Of a stretch of 32,585 nucleotides of DNA, positions 24,086-31,890 are shown one piece after another (position 1 is the stretch's first letter; each line of letters opens with the position of its first letter). The position numbers and the translations under genes were made by a program. The stretch is from Streptomyces sp. AV19 (lineage in GTDB: Bacteria > Actinomycetota > Actinomycetes > Streptomycetales > Streptomycetaceae): assembly GCF_015999245.1 (NCBI RefSeq), contig NZ_JAEAMR010000014.1, forward strand, positions 1 through 32,585, given 5' to 3'. A model generated the notes under the pieces. The model was given only the letters and a program-made list of their open reading frames with translations, did not search any database and was not told the origin of the DNA.

Positions 24086-24841
24086 TCAGGCGGTGAGTCC
24101 GCCGTCGGCCACCACGACCTGGCCGGTGATGTAACTGGCGGCCGGGGAGGCCAGGAAGCGCACGGCGTTGGCCACTTCGGCCGGTTCGCCGGGCCGCCCG
24201 GCGGGAATGAGCCGCAGGTACTTCTCGCGGACCACCGGCGCGGCGGACCGCAGCATGTCGGTCTCGGTGAACCCCGGGGCGACGGCGTTCACCCGGATCC
24301 CGCGGTCGGCGACCTCCTTGGCCAGGCTCGCCGCGAAGGCGTGCAGACCGCCCTTGCTGGCGCTGTAGTTGGCCTGGCCGGGCGTCCCGGACAGGCCGCT
24401 CGTCGAGCCGATCAGGACGAGGGAGCCGCCGGTGCGGTGCATCAGCTTGACCGATTCCCGGCAGGTCAGGAACGCGCCGGTGAGGTTGGTGTCGAGGACC
24501 CGCCGCCACTTGTCCAGACTCATCGCGGCGAGCAGGCCGTCCGCGACGATGCCGCTGTTGACCACGGCCACGTCGAGGCGGCCGAACTCCCCGCGGATCT
24601 CCCGGAACATGGCGCGGACGTCGTCCTCCACGCCCACGTCGGCCCGCACCACCAGGGCCCTGCGGCCCAGCGAACGGACCTCCTCGGCCGTGTCCTCTGC
24701 GGCCTGACGCTGCGTCACACAGTGCACGACGACGTCGCACCCGGCCTCGGCCAGCGCCAGGGCGCAGGCCCGGCCTATCCCCCTGGACGAACCGGTGACC
24801 AGGGCCACCGCCGGATCGGGGAAACACCCGAAGGAGCTCAT
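24086..24841 (-). CDS. FabG-like 3-oxoacyl-ACP ketoreductase
   Basis: A 251-aa classical short-chain dehydrogenase that reduces the beta-keto group with NADPH. It shows TGSSRGIG at residues 16-23, 'VVNSGI' in place of NNAG, Asn119 in 'VLDTNLTGAF', catalytic Ser146 in 'IGSTSG', Tyr159 and Lys163 in 'NYSASKGG', 'IRVNAVAPGFTETDM' and the C-terminal 'SYITGQVVVADGGLTA'. The ATG overlaps the acyltransferase stop (ATGA). A 48-bp gap separates it from the ACP, the largest gap in the operon. Confidence 0.94.
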   Translation of the reverse strand: MSSFGCFPDPAVALVTGSSRGIGRACALALAEAGCDVVVHCVTQRQAAEDTAEEVRSLGRRALVVRADVGVEDDVRAMFREIRGEFGRLDVAVVNSGIVADGLLAAMSLDKWRRVLDTNLTGAFLTCRESVKLMHRTGGSLVLIGSTSGLSGTPGQANYSASKGGLHAFAASLAKEVADRGIRVNAVAPGFTETDMLRSAAPVVREKYLRLIPAGRPGEPAEVANAVRFLASPAASYITGQVVVADGGLTA

Positions 24842-25794
24842 GCCCAACTTCCTTGCCTGTCGGCTCGATCGATGACGTGGGGATCCGCCTGCCGGCGCAG
24901 GGCCGCGAGGACGGACCGGACCGCGGCCGAGGTGTCGGCCGCCCGGACGGGCACGGCCGCGTCCGCGCCGCGTTCCATGCCGGCCAGCGACCGGGCCGGG
25001 CCCAGGGCCACCCGCGGATGCGTCCCGGCCCCGGCCATGACCTCGCGCCACCGCACGGGGGCGCACAGGGAAGCGGCCAGGTCCGCCCGGATCGCCGTCG
25101 GGTCCGTGCCGAAGACGCCCCGGCTGATGAGCCCCACCGGAACGCGCGGAGGCCGGATGCCGACGCGGTCCACCGCGGCGCGCCAGTCCTTCTCGACCGG
25201 CTTCATCATGCGGCTGTGGAACGCGTGCGAGACGTCCAGCGCCTTCGCGCGGGCGCCGACCCCGGACCGGAAGCGGTCCATCCGCTCCCGCTCGCCGGAG
25301 TAGACGACCTGCCGCGCGCTGTTGTCGGCGGCCAGGTCCACGCCGCAGTCCTCCGCGATCCGCGCGACGCGCTCGCGCGGCATCGCGGGGGAGAGGAGCA
25401 CCGCGGCCATGGCGCCGTCGCCGGGCGCGGCGGCCATCAGCCCGCCGCGCAGCCGGGAGAGCGCCACCGCGTCGCCGAAGCCGAGGCATCCGGCGACGAC
25501 CAGCGCGCCGAGCGCCCCGACGCTGTGCCCCGCCGCCGCGGCGGCGGTCACCCCGCCCGCGGCGAGCGCCCGCCACGCCGCGACGGCACAGGTCAGCAGC
25601 GCGGGCTGGGCGTTCTCCGTCGCGGCCAGGACCGCCCGGTCGGAACGCCAGCACAACTCCCGTACGTCCAGCCCCAGAACCTCGCCCGCCTCGTCGAACA
25701 CGGCGGCGGCCTCGGGGAACGACGCGCACAGGTCGCGACCCATGCCCACGCTCTGGCTCCCCTGCCCGGGAAACAACGCGCACACGGCGGTCAT
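24838..25794 (-). CDS. FabD-like malonyl-CoA:ACP acyltransferase
   Basis: A 318-aa enzyme and the first gene of the operon. It has 'ALFPGQGSQSVGMG', the nucleophile motif GHSVG at residues 89-93 (Ser91), 'LSRLRGGLM' with the carboxylate-binding Arg, and 'DVSHAFHSRMM' with catalytic His193. The HAFH sequence is the form associated with malonyl, not methylmalonyl, in modular polyketide synthases. So a pathway-dedicated AT loads malonyl extender units. Type II polyketide clusters usually borrow the housekeeping FabD, so its presence is notable. ATG 25794 has GAAGGGG about 10 nt upstream, and the leader holds the heptamer repeats at 25857-25887. Confidence 0.93.
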   Translation of the reverse strand: MTAVCALFPGQGSQSVGMGRDLCASFPEAAAVFDEAGEVLGLDVRELCWRSDRAVLAATENAQPALLTCAVAAWRALAAGGVTAAAAAGHSVGALGALVVAGCLGFGDAVALSRLRGGLMAAAPGDGAMAAVLLSPAMPRERVARIAEDCGVDLAADNSARQVVYSGERERMDRFRSGVGARAKALDVSHAFHSRMMKPVEKDWRAAVDRVGIRPPRVPVGLISRGVFGTDPTAIRADLAASLCAPVRWREVMAGAGTHPRVALGPARSLAGMERGADAAVPVRAADTSAAVRSVLAALRRQADPHVIDRADRQGSWA

Positions 25795-25831
25795 ACGGAA
25801 TGGGCCCCTTCAGGCGGACTGGCGGATCTTG

Positions 25832-25846
25832 TTCCCCCAGAGGGAA
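25832..25846. promoter_or_regulatory. Short inverted repeat in the operon leader
   Basis: TTCCC and GGGAA separated by five bases (25832-25846), lying between the heptamer operator and the AT ribosome binding site. It could form a weak hairpin in the mRNA leader or a small protein site. Alone this is weak evidence. Confidence 0.3.
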
Positions 25847-25856
25847 TCAGAGTCCG

Positions 25857-25887
25857 GGGTGAAGGGGCTTCACCCGAAGCGGGTGAA
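25857..25887. promoter_or_regulatory. Triple alternating heptamer, candidate operator of the PKS operon
   Basis: GGGTGAA at 25857-25863, its exact complement TTCACCC at 25869-25875, and GGGTGAA again at 25881-25887. Each start is exactly 12 bp from the last. The middle and right copies form an 8-bp-arm palindrome with a 3-nt loop, and the left and middle copies also pair. The array lies 63 bp upstream of the first operon gene. The heptamer resembles the GGA(T/G)GA core of MalT boxes, and a MalT-like regulator is encoded 0.7 kb away. Regulator binding here is inference. Confidence 0.5.
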
Positions 25888-25937
25888 AAGATCGATTTGC
25901 TTGAACCGTCTACCTCTGGGCGTGTGCGGTGGCCGGT

Positions 25938-26576
25938 TCAGTGACCGGGACGCGGCTCGAAGCAGCCGGCCTCGGGGTACGGACCGTTGGTCTGTACCTG
26001 GTAGTTGGTCTTCTGGACGAACGCGGTGACGCAGGCGTCGTCGTGGACGCGGAGGCCGATCAGCGCGCCCTCGGGCGTGACGTAGTGATCGGTCACGAAG
26101 CGCGCGTCCATCTCCCGCACGGTCAGCGTTCCGCCGAGCCGCTTGCCCTTCGGACCGGTCCGTTCCTCCTCGTACCCGAGCTTGAGCATGGCCGCGCGCA
26201 CGCTCTTCGGATCCCACGTCCTGGCTTCCCAGAGCCGCTTGAGGACGGGCTCGATGCGGTCGGCCTCCTTCTGCGCGTCCTTCGCGCTCGCGGGGGACAT
26301 GTCGCCCGGGATGCGGAAGCCGTTGTTCTCGCGGTAGTGCGGGGCACCGTCACCGGCTCCGGGCTCCACGTACGGCATGGCGGGCGGGGCACCGGGGCTC
26401 GAAGCCGAAGGAGAAGGAGAAGGAGGAGAAGAAGGAGACGGCGGAGACGAAGCCGGGCCGGCCGCCGCCGGTCCCGTGGCGCGCTCTTCACCGCAGGCGG
26501 TCAAGGAAAGGGCGGCGCCCAGCAGGAGAGCTGCCGCCGCAACGTGTCTGCGCCGCCGATGTGCAGAGATCAACAT
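25938..26576 (-). CDS. Small secreted lipoprotein of unknown function
   Basis: A 212-aa product with a classic lipoprotein signal: Arg/His-rich n-region, hydrophobic 'VAAAALLLGAALSL', and lipobox LTAC with the lipidated Cys near residue 28. A Pro/Ser-rich linker of about 35 residues (SSPPSPSSPPSPSPSASS) follows, then a folded domain of about 130 residues with two Cys near the C-terminus ('DDACVTAF' and 'EAGCFEPRPGH') that could form a disulfide. I do not recognise the domain; similar small lipoproteins are common in Streptomyces. It starts 25 bp after the LuxR gene ends and may be co-transcribed with it. The operon leader begins directly after its stop. A link to the pathway is positional only. 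Confidence 0.8.
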   Translation of the reverse strand: MLISAHRRRRHVAAAALLLGAALSLTACGEERATGPAAAGPASSPPSPSSPPSPSPSASSPGAPPAMPYVEPGAGDGAPHYRENNGFRIPGDMSPASAKDAQKEADRIEPVLKRLWEARTWDPKSVRAAMLKLGYEEERTGPKGKRLGGTLTVREMDARFVTDHYVTPEGALIGLRVHDDACVTAFVQKTNYQVQTNGPYPEAGCFEPRPGH

Positions 26577-26601
26577 GGGAACGACTCTCCCACGGAGTGC
26601 G

Positions 26602-29283
26602 TCAATTGAGCAGACCGAGCCGCCGCGCGGCCTCGACGGCCTCCCGGCGGCTGCACACGCCCAGCTTCCGGTACAGCGACTTCACCTGCGTCTTGATGGA
26701 GTTGACCGTGACGTACTGGCCCTTCGCTATGTCCGCGAGCCTCAGATGGCTCGGCAGGGCCGCCAGGACCTGCGCCTCGCGCGGGGTGAGCAGCACGGTC
26801 GCGGCCGGGGCCGGGGACGCGGTCGTCGGCGCGCCGTCCGTGCCCAGCAGGCCGTCCACGAACCGGGCGTGCGTCCGGCGCTCCGAGCGGTGCGTGCGCA
26901 GCAGCGGGCGCAGCCAGGCCCCGTTGTCGGCGAACGGCCGGTGGTACGCCAGGGGCGCCGCCGCCTCCAGGGCCTGGTCCACCGCGTCGAGCGCCGCGCG
27001 CAGGGAGCCGCGCGTCCAGTGCGCGTGGGCGGTCTCGACGAAGACGTCCGCGTGGATCGCGCTCCGTGCGCCCGTCGCCGGGGAGTGGCACCGCAGGGTG
27101 GCCAGCGCCTCGGCCGGAGCCCTGCCGAGGGTCTGGGCCCGCGCCGCGACCACGGCGATCCGGGCGGACGCGGACGCCGCCGTCCCCGAGCCGCGCAGCC
27201 GGTCCCGCACCTGGTCGACGAGGCCCAGGTCCAGGGCGGCGCGGCACTCCGCCGCCAGCAGCCGGGAACGGTAGGCCGCCGGCGGCTCGTGACGCTCCAG
27301 GCGGTCGCGGAGGGCGGCCAGGAAGTCGCGGGCGCGGCCCGGATGCCCTTCCGCCAGGAGGAGTTCGCCTTCCAGGAGCCCGGATTCCAGCAGCTGCCCG
27401 TAGCCGGGCTGCCGGGCGGCCGTCAGGAAGGAGCGGAGCATGGCCCGGGCCTCGGCGAGGTCGTGCCGCCACCACGCCCACCAGCCCGCCACGAGGTAGA
27501 CGGCGCACAGCGGCTGCTGGTGGGCCCAGCCCCGGGACTCGACGGTGCGCAGCAGTTCGCGCACGCAGTCGTCGCGCCCGGGCCGTCCCGTCCCGATGTC
27601 CATCCGCAGCGCCACGAGCCGGCTGTGCAGCGCGGCGAACTCGATCCCCGCGCGCTCGGCCCCGGCCCGCGCGCGCAGCAGGGTCTCGCGGGCCTCGCAG
27701 GTCCGCCCGCTCCACCACTGGAACTCGCCGAAGTACGGCAGGAAGAGCGCGGCCCGGGTGTCGTCGTCCAACTGGTAGGGGCGGTCGGGCAGGAAGAGGT
27801 GCTCCTCCGCCTCCCGTGCGTGGCGCAGGCTCGCCTCCACACGGCCGTGGTACTGGTCGCCGACCATCCGGCAGAAGGCGATCAGCGCCGTCGCGGACGC
27901 CGGCTTCGCGGGTGCCCGCTCGAAGAGTTCCTCCGCCCGCCGCAGCCGCGCCGAGACGTCCGTGCCCGGGTCGACCGCGATCCGGGCCACGGCGCCGAGC
28001 AGGACCGCGTGCGGGTCGCGGTCCAGCCGGTGCGGCGGTACGGACTCCAGGACGTCCAGCACGGCGCGGGCCCGGCCGCTCACGCACAGCCGGTAGCCGA
28101 CCGAACGCACCAGCTTCAGTCCCAGGCGGTGCCGGCCGCCCGCGACGGCCTGCCGCGCGGCCTGCAGGAGCCGGCCGTTGCGCCGGTACCAGTCGCACGC
28201 CGCCAGGTGCACGGCCTCGATGCCGCGCCGCTCCGTCCGCTCCCCGAACTCGCCGCGCAGCAGCTCCCGGATGAGGGGGTGGTGCCGGTAGTGGACGGGA
28301 CCGCCGGGCTCCTGCGGATCGACGGCCGTCAGCAGGTCGTGCTCGGTCGCGAGACGGTGCAGGACCGCGCCGGCGTCCTTGCGGCCGGAGAGCGCCTGGG
28401 CGAGCGACGGGCAGGTCTCGCGGACGATGCTGGTGCGCAGCAGCACCTCGCGGCACTCCTCGGGCAGCCGGTCGATCACCTCCCGCCGCAGGTGGACCAG
28501 GTCGAGCTGCTTGGGCATGGCGGGCCAGGACGGGGTCTGTCCGGCGTCGCCCTCGGGGAGCGCGGCGAGCGCCAGCCGCAGGGCCAGGGGCTGTCCGCCG
28601 GTGCCGGACAGCAGGCGTTCCGCCTGCGGCCCGGGGAGGTCGACGGACCGGGCGGCGAGCAGCTCGCGCAGCTCCGGCATGCGGAACGCCAGCTCTGCGC
28701 TGCGGAGTTCGGTGAGCTCGCCGCGCAGGCGCATGCCGCGCAGGGCGAGTTCGGGAACGGTCCGCGCCGACAGGACGATGCGCAGCCGGTCCGGGGCGTG
28801 CCGGACGAGGCGGAGGACGAGGGCGGAGGCGGGCCCGGTGAGCTCGTGGAGGTTCTCGACGACGAGCACGACGGGGGACGGGAGTTGGGCGAGCTGGTTG
28901 AGCAGCTGGGTCACCAGGGAGTCGACGGAGTCGGCCGAGGCGAGCGGCGGGACGCTCACCTCCAGCTGCGTGGCGCCCCCGGTCCGCGCCACGGCGCCGC
29001 GCAGCGCCGCGATCACATGGGCGCACAGCCGCAGCGGATCGTTGTCCTCCTCGTCGAGCGTGAGCCAGGCCAGGGGGCCCGGCAGCCGTCCGCTCGTCCG
29101 CGCCCAGGAGGAGAGCAGCCAGTTCTTGCCCGAACCGGGCGGTCCGATCACGAGCGTGAGCCGCCCGGCGACGCCGCGGTCCAGCCGCTCGGTGAGGCGC
29201 GGGCGGTGGATCGCGTGCGAGACGTCCGGCGGAACGAGCTTGCTGCCGATGACCAGGTCTGCCAGGGCGTCGTGGACGTTCAT
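26602..29283 (-). CDS. Large ATP-binding LuxR-type (LAL/MalT-like) transcriptional regulator
   Basis: An 893-aa regulator. The N-terminal STAND NTPase domain has 'VSHAIHRPRLTERLDRGVAGRLTLVIGPPGSGKN' (Walker A at residues 47-54) and 'SPVVLVVENLHEL' (Walker B-like). It is followed by the 'LRIVLSARTVPELALRGMRLRGELTELRSAELAF' region typical of MalT relatives, a long helical repeat section (about 400-800) and a C-terminal helix-turn-helix 'LTPREAQVLAALPSHLRLADIAKGQYVTVNSIKTQVKSLYRKLG'. Walker A ends in Asn54 where Ser/Thr normally coordinates Mg2+. I chose ATG 29283, with GGGGAG just upstream; an in-frame ATG at 29343 would add 20 atypical residues. It lies upstream of the biosynthetic operon in the same orientation and is the likely pathway activator. 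Confidence 0.9.
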   Translation of the reverse strand: MNVHDALADLVIGSKLVPPDVSHAIHRPRLTERLDRGVAGRLTLVIGPPGSGKNWLLSSWARTSGRLPGPLAWLTLDEEDNDPLRLCAHVIAALRGAVARTGGATQLEVSVPPLASADSVDSLVTQLLNQLAQLPSPVVLVVENLHELTGPASALVLRLVRHAPDRLRIVLSARTVPELALRGMRLRGELTELRSAELAFRMPELRELLAARSVDLPGPQAERLLSGTGGQPLALRLALAALPEGDAGQTPSWPAMPKQLDLVHLRREVIDRLPEECREVLLRTSIVRETCPSLAQALSGRKDAGAVLHRLATEHDLLTAVDPQEPGGPVHYRHHPLIRELLRGEFGERTERRGIEAVHLAACDWYRRNGRLLQAARQAVAGGRHRLGLKLVRSVGYRLCVSGRARAVLDVLESVPPHRLDRDPHAVLLGAVARIAVDPGTDVSARLRRAEELFERAPAKPASATALIAFCRMVGDQYHGRVEASLRHAREAEEHLFLPDRPYQLDDDTRAALFLPYFGEFQWWSGRTCEARETLLRARAGAERAGIEFAALHSRLVALRMDIGTGRPGRDDCVRELLRTVESRGWAHQQPLCAVYLVAGWWAWWRHDLAEARAMLRSFLTAARQPGYGQLLESGLLEGELLLAEGHPGRARDFLAALRDRLERHEPPAAYRSRLLAAECRAALDLGLVDQVRDRLRGSGTAASASARIAVVAARAQTLGRAPAEALATLRCHSPATGARSAIHADVFVETAHAHWTRGSLRAALDAVDQALEAAAPLAYHRPFADNGAWLRPLLRTHRSERRTHARFVDGLLGTDGAPTTASPAPAATVLLTPREAQVLAALPSHLRLADIAKGQYVTVNSIKTQVKSLYRKLGVCSRREAVEAARRLGLLN

Positions 29284-29358
29284 CGCTCCCCTACATGATC
29301 CACAGATGATGGGGGATGGTAGCAATGCGTACCGAAAGGCCATTGGTGCCCATAAGTT

Positions 29359-29370
29359 CAGTACGTACTG
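29359..29370. promoter_or_regulatory. Palindromic candidate operator upstream of the LuxR gene
   Basis: CAGTACGTACTG is a perfect 12-bp palindrome. It overlaps a second inverted repeat, GTACT-GGTA-AGTAC (29365-29378), and is followed by CCGT-TT-ACGG (29378-29387). It lies 76 bp before the LuxR start and 127 bp before the terD remnant, in a locally less GC-rich stretch. It could control either direction. No bound regulator can be named. Confidence 0.4.
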
Positions 29371-29496
29371 GTAAGTACCGTTTACGGTGCGTCAGCCCGC
29401 CCTGGTTTGAGTTCCAGTATTGCGCAAGCAATAAAATGGCGGGCGAGGCGGCCGCGTCGGGCGCGGCCGCGGACGGAGCAGTTGCGGAGGAAGTCG

Positions 29497-29652
29497 ATGG
29501 GTGTGCCCCTCACCAAGGGTGGCAACGTCTCGCTGAGCAGGCAGGTGCCCGGTCTGACCGCGGTCACGGTCGGGCTGGGCTGGCGGGCGGGGTCCGGCTG
29601 CGACCTGGACGCCAGCGCGCTGTTGTGCGGGGCGTCCGGGCAGGGGGCGTAG
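29497..29652 (+). pseudogene. terD-family remnant (N-terminal fragment)
   Basis: ATG 29497 with a good GGAGG site (29486-29490) encodes 51 aa. 'MGVPLTKGGNVSLSRQ', 'GLTAVTVGLGW' and 'CDLDASALLC' closely match the start of TerD/TerE-type tellurium-resistance and stress proteins, including part of the Ca2+-binding Asp motif. Full-length relatives are about 190 aa. Here the frame ends at TAG 29650-29652, inside an intergenic hairpin, and no TerD sequence follows in any frame that I can see. It is a 5' fragment left by a deletion or recombination. The start signals look intact, so a short peptide might still be made. Confidence 0.8.
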
Positions 29653-29657
29653 CCCCC
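29643..29657. repeat. Intergenic hairpin GGGGGC-GTA-GCCCCC
   Basis: Perfect 6-bp arms with a 3-nt loop, containing the stop codon of the terD remnant. It resembles the short GGGGC-GNA-GCCCC hairpins scattered between Streptomyces genes, and marks the point where terD sequence gives way to intergenic sequence. Confidence 0.5.
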
Positions 29658-30562
29658 GCTCGCCCGCGCGTCGCGCGCCACCGGTCCTCGCCCGCCCGCG
29701 GGTTGCGAAGGGGCGCAGCCCCTGCGGAAACGGTGAAAGGGCGGGGCTGGGGCAAACCCCCTCATCCCCACCACCCGAACCGCCTTCCACGGACGCCGAA
29801 TCAACGCATTCCCCGCCGGGCCGGCAGATCCGTTCTCCCGCCCCGCAAAAGCAATAGCCCTCGCACCGGCAGCGCTCCGCGCAAAGTCGCCGAGCGGATC
29901 TCCGCGACCGGCGCAGGCGCAATCGCGACGTCCTCAAGTCCCTTCACCGCAAGCTCCGCCGGGAGATGAGGACCGCTCGTCCCGAAGACGACCCGTGGCG
30001 GGAACCCCGCGTCCGCGCACGGCCTCCTCCGCATCACCCGCGCCCCGCGCACCGATGGACGTCCACGAGCCATCACGGCAGGTCGTAGGCCGAGGCCGGC
30101 CCGACCGAGATCCGCCCGTGCCCCGGATCCGCCCCCGGTCACCGCCGCTACCGCGGCACCGTGCGCACGGCGGCACTTCAATTCCCTTGCAGGTCAGTGA
30201 ATTTGCGTGTTCGCGCCGGGCCCGGCGAAATGCACTCCGGCGGCTTCGGCGAAACCCATTTCATCCGCCACGTTCACGAGAAGGCTATTTATTCCATCCT
30301 TATAATGAACCGTTATGGCAGTCAGACGGACTGCGTATTGGACTTATGAACACAGGATCCTGGACGATACGAGTCAAGTGCTTCTGGCGTGATGCCATCA
30401 GCTGTCTCGGTACGTCAGACGACATGCGGGTGCACTGCCGACGGCGTCAACTTCCGCGTCCCAGGATGCCGTTGATCCCCGCGGTGCGCAGCCCGGATTC
30501 ACGTATGAGGTGACGGTTTGTTACGCCTGCTGGATTGTGGACTCTGCACGGGAGGAAAGTAA
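29653..30562. other. Intergenic stretch before the MFS gene
   Basis: About 900 bp without a convincing gene. The first 150 bp are GC-rich intergenic hairpins, including AGGGGC-GCA-GCCCCT at 29709-29723 and the phrase AACGGTGAAAGGGCGGGG nearby, which is familiar from many Streptomyces intergenic regions. A minus-strand frame at 29801-30181 has a partly protein-like second half (VVFGTSGPHLPAELAVKG...), but I cannot assign it and it could be a decayed gene. From about 30180 the sequence becomes clearly more AT-rich, with a perfect 12-bp palindrome GCCGGGCCCGGC (30215-30226) and promoter-like elements for the MFS gene. Confidence 0.45.
30301..30306 (+). promoter_or_regulatory. Possible -10 element (TATAAT)
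   Basis: A consensus TATAAT in the AT-rich stretch 257 bp before the MFS start. No good -35 lies at 16-18 bp spacing; the nearest resemblance, TTCACG at 30273, is 22 bp away. If real it would give a leader of about 250 nt. Confidence 0.25.
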
Positions 30563-31804
30563 GTGTCAAATGCCGCTGACGCAGTACCGGGGCAGGTGTC
30601 CCGGTTCAGCGTCCCGCTCCTGGGATTTGGCGTATTCGCGGTCGCCACGAACGAGTTCGTGCTGGCCGGCATGCTGCCGCACCTCGAGGACTCGTTGCAC
30701 GTCTCGACGGCGGCCGCGGGCCAGGTGGTCACGGTCTACGCGCTGGCGTGTGCCATCCTCGGGCCGGTGTTCGCGACGGCCACCGCCGCGTGGTCGCGCC
30801 GCGTCGTCCTGCTGAGCGCCGCGCTGGTCTACCTCGTGGGCACCATCGGTGCGGCCGTCGCGCCGAACTATCCGCTGCTGCTGGTCGCCCAGGCCGTCGC
30901 GGCCGCCGGCACCGGCCTGTTCGTACCCGTCGGCGCCTCCTCCGGTGCCGCACTCGTACCGCCGGAGCGCCGGGGCCGGGCCATCGCCACCGTCCTGACC
31001 GGCTTCACCGCCGCGACGGCGTTCGGTGCCCCGATCGGCACCGCCTTCGGCAGCCGTTTCGGCTGGCGCGGCACGATGTGGTTCGTCGCCGGCCTCGCCG
31101 TCGTCGGCATCATCGGCCTGCTGACCCTGGTGCCCCGCAACATCCCCACCCCGCCGGCGGAGAGCCTGAAGAAGCGGTTCGTGCCGCTGGCCGACCCGCG
31201 GGTGCTGACCACGCTGGGCACCACGGCGCTGGCGTTCACCTCGGTGTACGTCCTCTACACCTACATCGCGGACATCTTCGACGGCGCCACCGGCGGTTCC
31301 GGCGGCAAGGTCGCCACCCTGATGTTCGTCCTCGGCATCATCTCGGTCATCGGCAGCTACCTCGCCGGCATCGTGACCGACCGCATCGGCGGCCGCGGCG
31401 TGATGGCGATCTGCCTGATCTGGGTCGCGGTCTGCCTGGCGCTGGTGCAGGTGTTCAGCGGGTCGTTCCCGGCGTCGATCGGTTTCATCGCGGTCTTCGC
31501 GGTGGCGTGCTTCAGCATGAGCGCGCCGCAGCAGCACCGGCTGATCGGGCTGAACCCGCCGCTGGCCTCGGTGCTGGTCTCGCTGCACGCCTCGATCCTG
31601 TACGTGGCCATCGCCCTGGCGGGTGCCATCGGCGGTGCGGGCCTGTCGATCGGCGGATCCGGCAGCCTCGGCTACATCGCCGCGGTCATCGCCGTCCTCG
31701 GCCTGGGCCTGTCCGAGCTCGCCCACCGGCTGACCGTCCGCAAGTCGGCCGCCGTGGCGGCGGGCTCCCCCGAACCGGCGGAGGAGGCGGCCGTGACGTC
31801 CTGA
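30563..31804 (+). CDS. MFS transporter (DHA1/AraJ-like drug exporter)
   Basis: A 413-aa inner-membrane protein with about twelve hydrophobic helices, predicted to export a small molecule by proton antiport. The start is GTG 30563, with GGGAGGAAA about 7 nt upstream. The family pattern includes 'FGVFAVATNEFVLAGMLPHLEDSL' in helix 1, 'AAGQVVTVYALACAILGPVFA' in helix 2, 'PPERRGRAIATVLTGFTAATAFGAPIGTAFGSRFGWRGTMWFVA' across helices 4-5 (motif C region), and a charged central loop around 'PAESLKKRFVPLADPR'. It stands alone, ends before a strong terminator and faces the flavin reductase. It could belong to a neighbouring cluster to the right, since the PKS operon already has its own ABC exporter. 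Confidence 0.9.
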   Translation: MSNAADAVPGQVSRFSVPLLGFGVFAVATNEFVLAGMLPHLEDSLHVSTAAAGQVVTVYALACAILGPVFATATAAWSRRVVLLSAALVYLVGTIGAAVAPNYPLLLVAQAVAAAGTGLFVPVGASSGAALVPPERRGRAIATVLTGFTAATAFGAPIGTAFGSRFGWRGTMWFVAGLAVVGIIGLLTLVPRNIPTPPAESLKKRFVPLADPRVLTTLGTTALAFTSVYVLYTYIADIFDGATGGSGGKVATLMFVLGIISVIGSYLAGIVTDRIGGRGVMAICLIWVAVCLALVQVFSGSFPASIGFIAVFAVACFSMSAPQQHRLIGLNPPLASVLVSLHASILYVAIALAGAIGGAGLSIGGSGSLGYIAAVIAVLGLGLSELAHRLTVRKSAAVAAGSPEPAEEAAVTS

Positions 31805-31890
31805 CCGGACGCCCGCCCGCACCAGGGCCGGTGACCCGTACGGCATGGAACCCCCGCCGTCCCGTACCGGACAGACCGGCCCTCCGCCGG

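Noticed and set aside
29284..29343. LuxR start at ATG 29343
   Set aside because: It would add 20 residues unlike the family and lacks a ribosome binding site; ATG 29283 has GGGGAG just upstream.
29801..30181. Minus-strand frame before the MFS gene as a real gene
   Set aside because: Only part looks protein-like, I recognise no family, and there is no clear ribosome binding site. Kept as part of the intergenic description.
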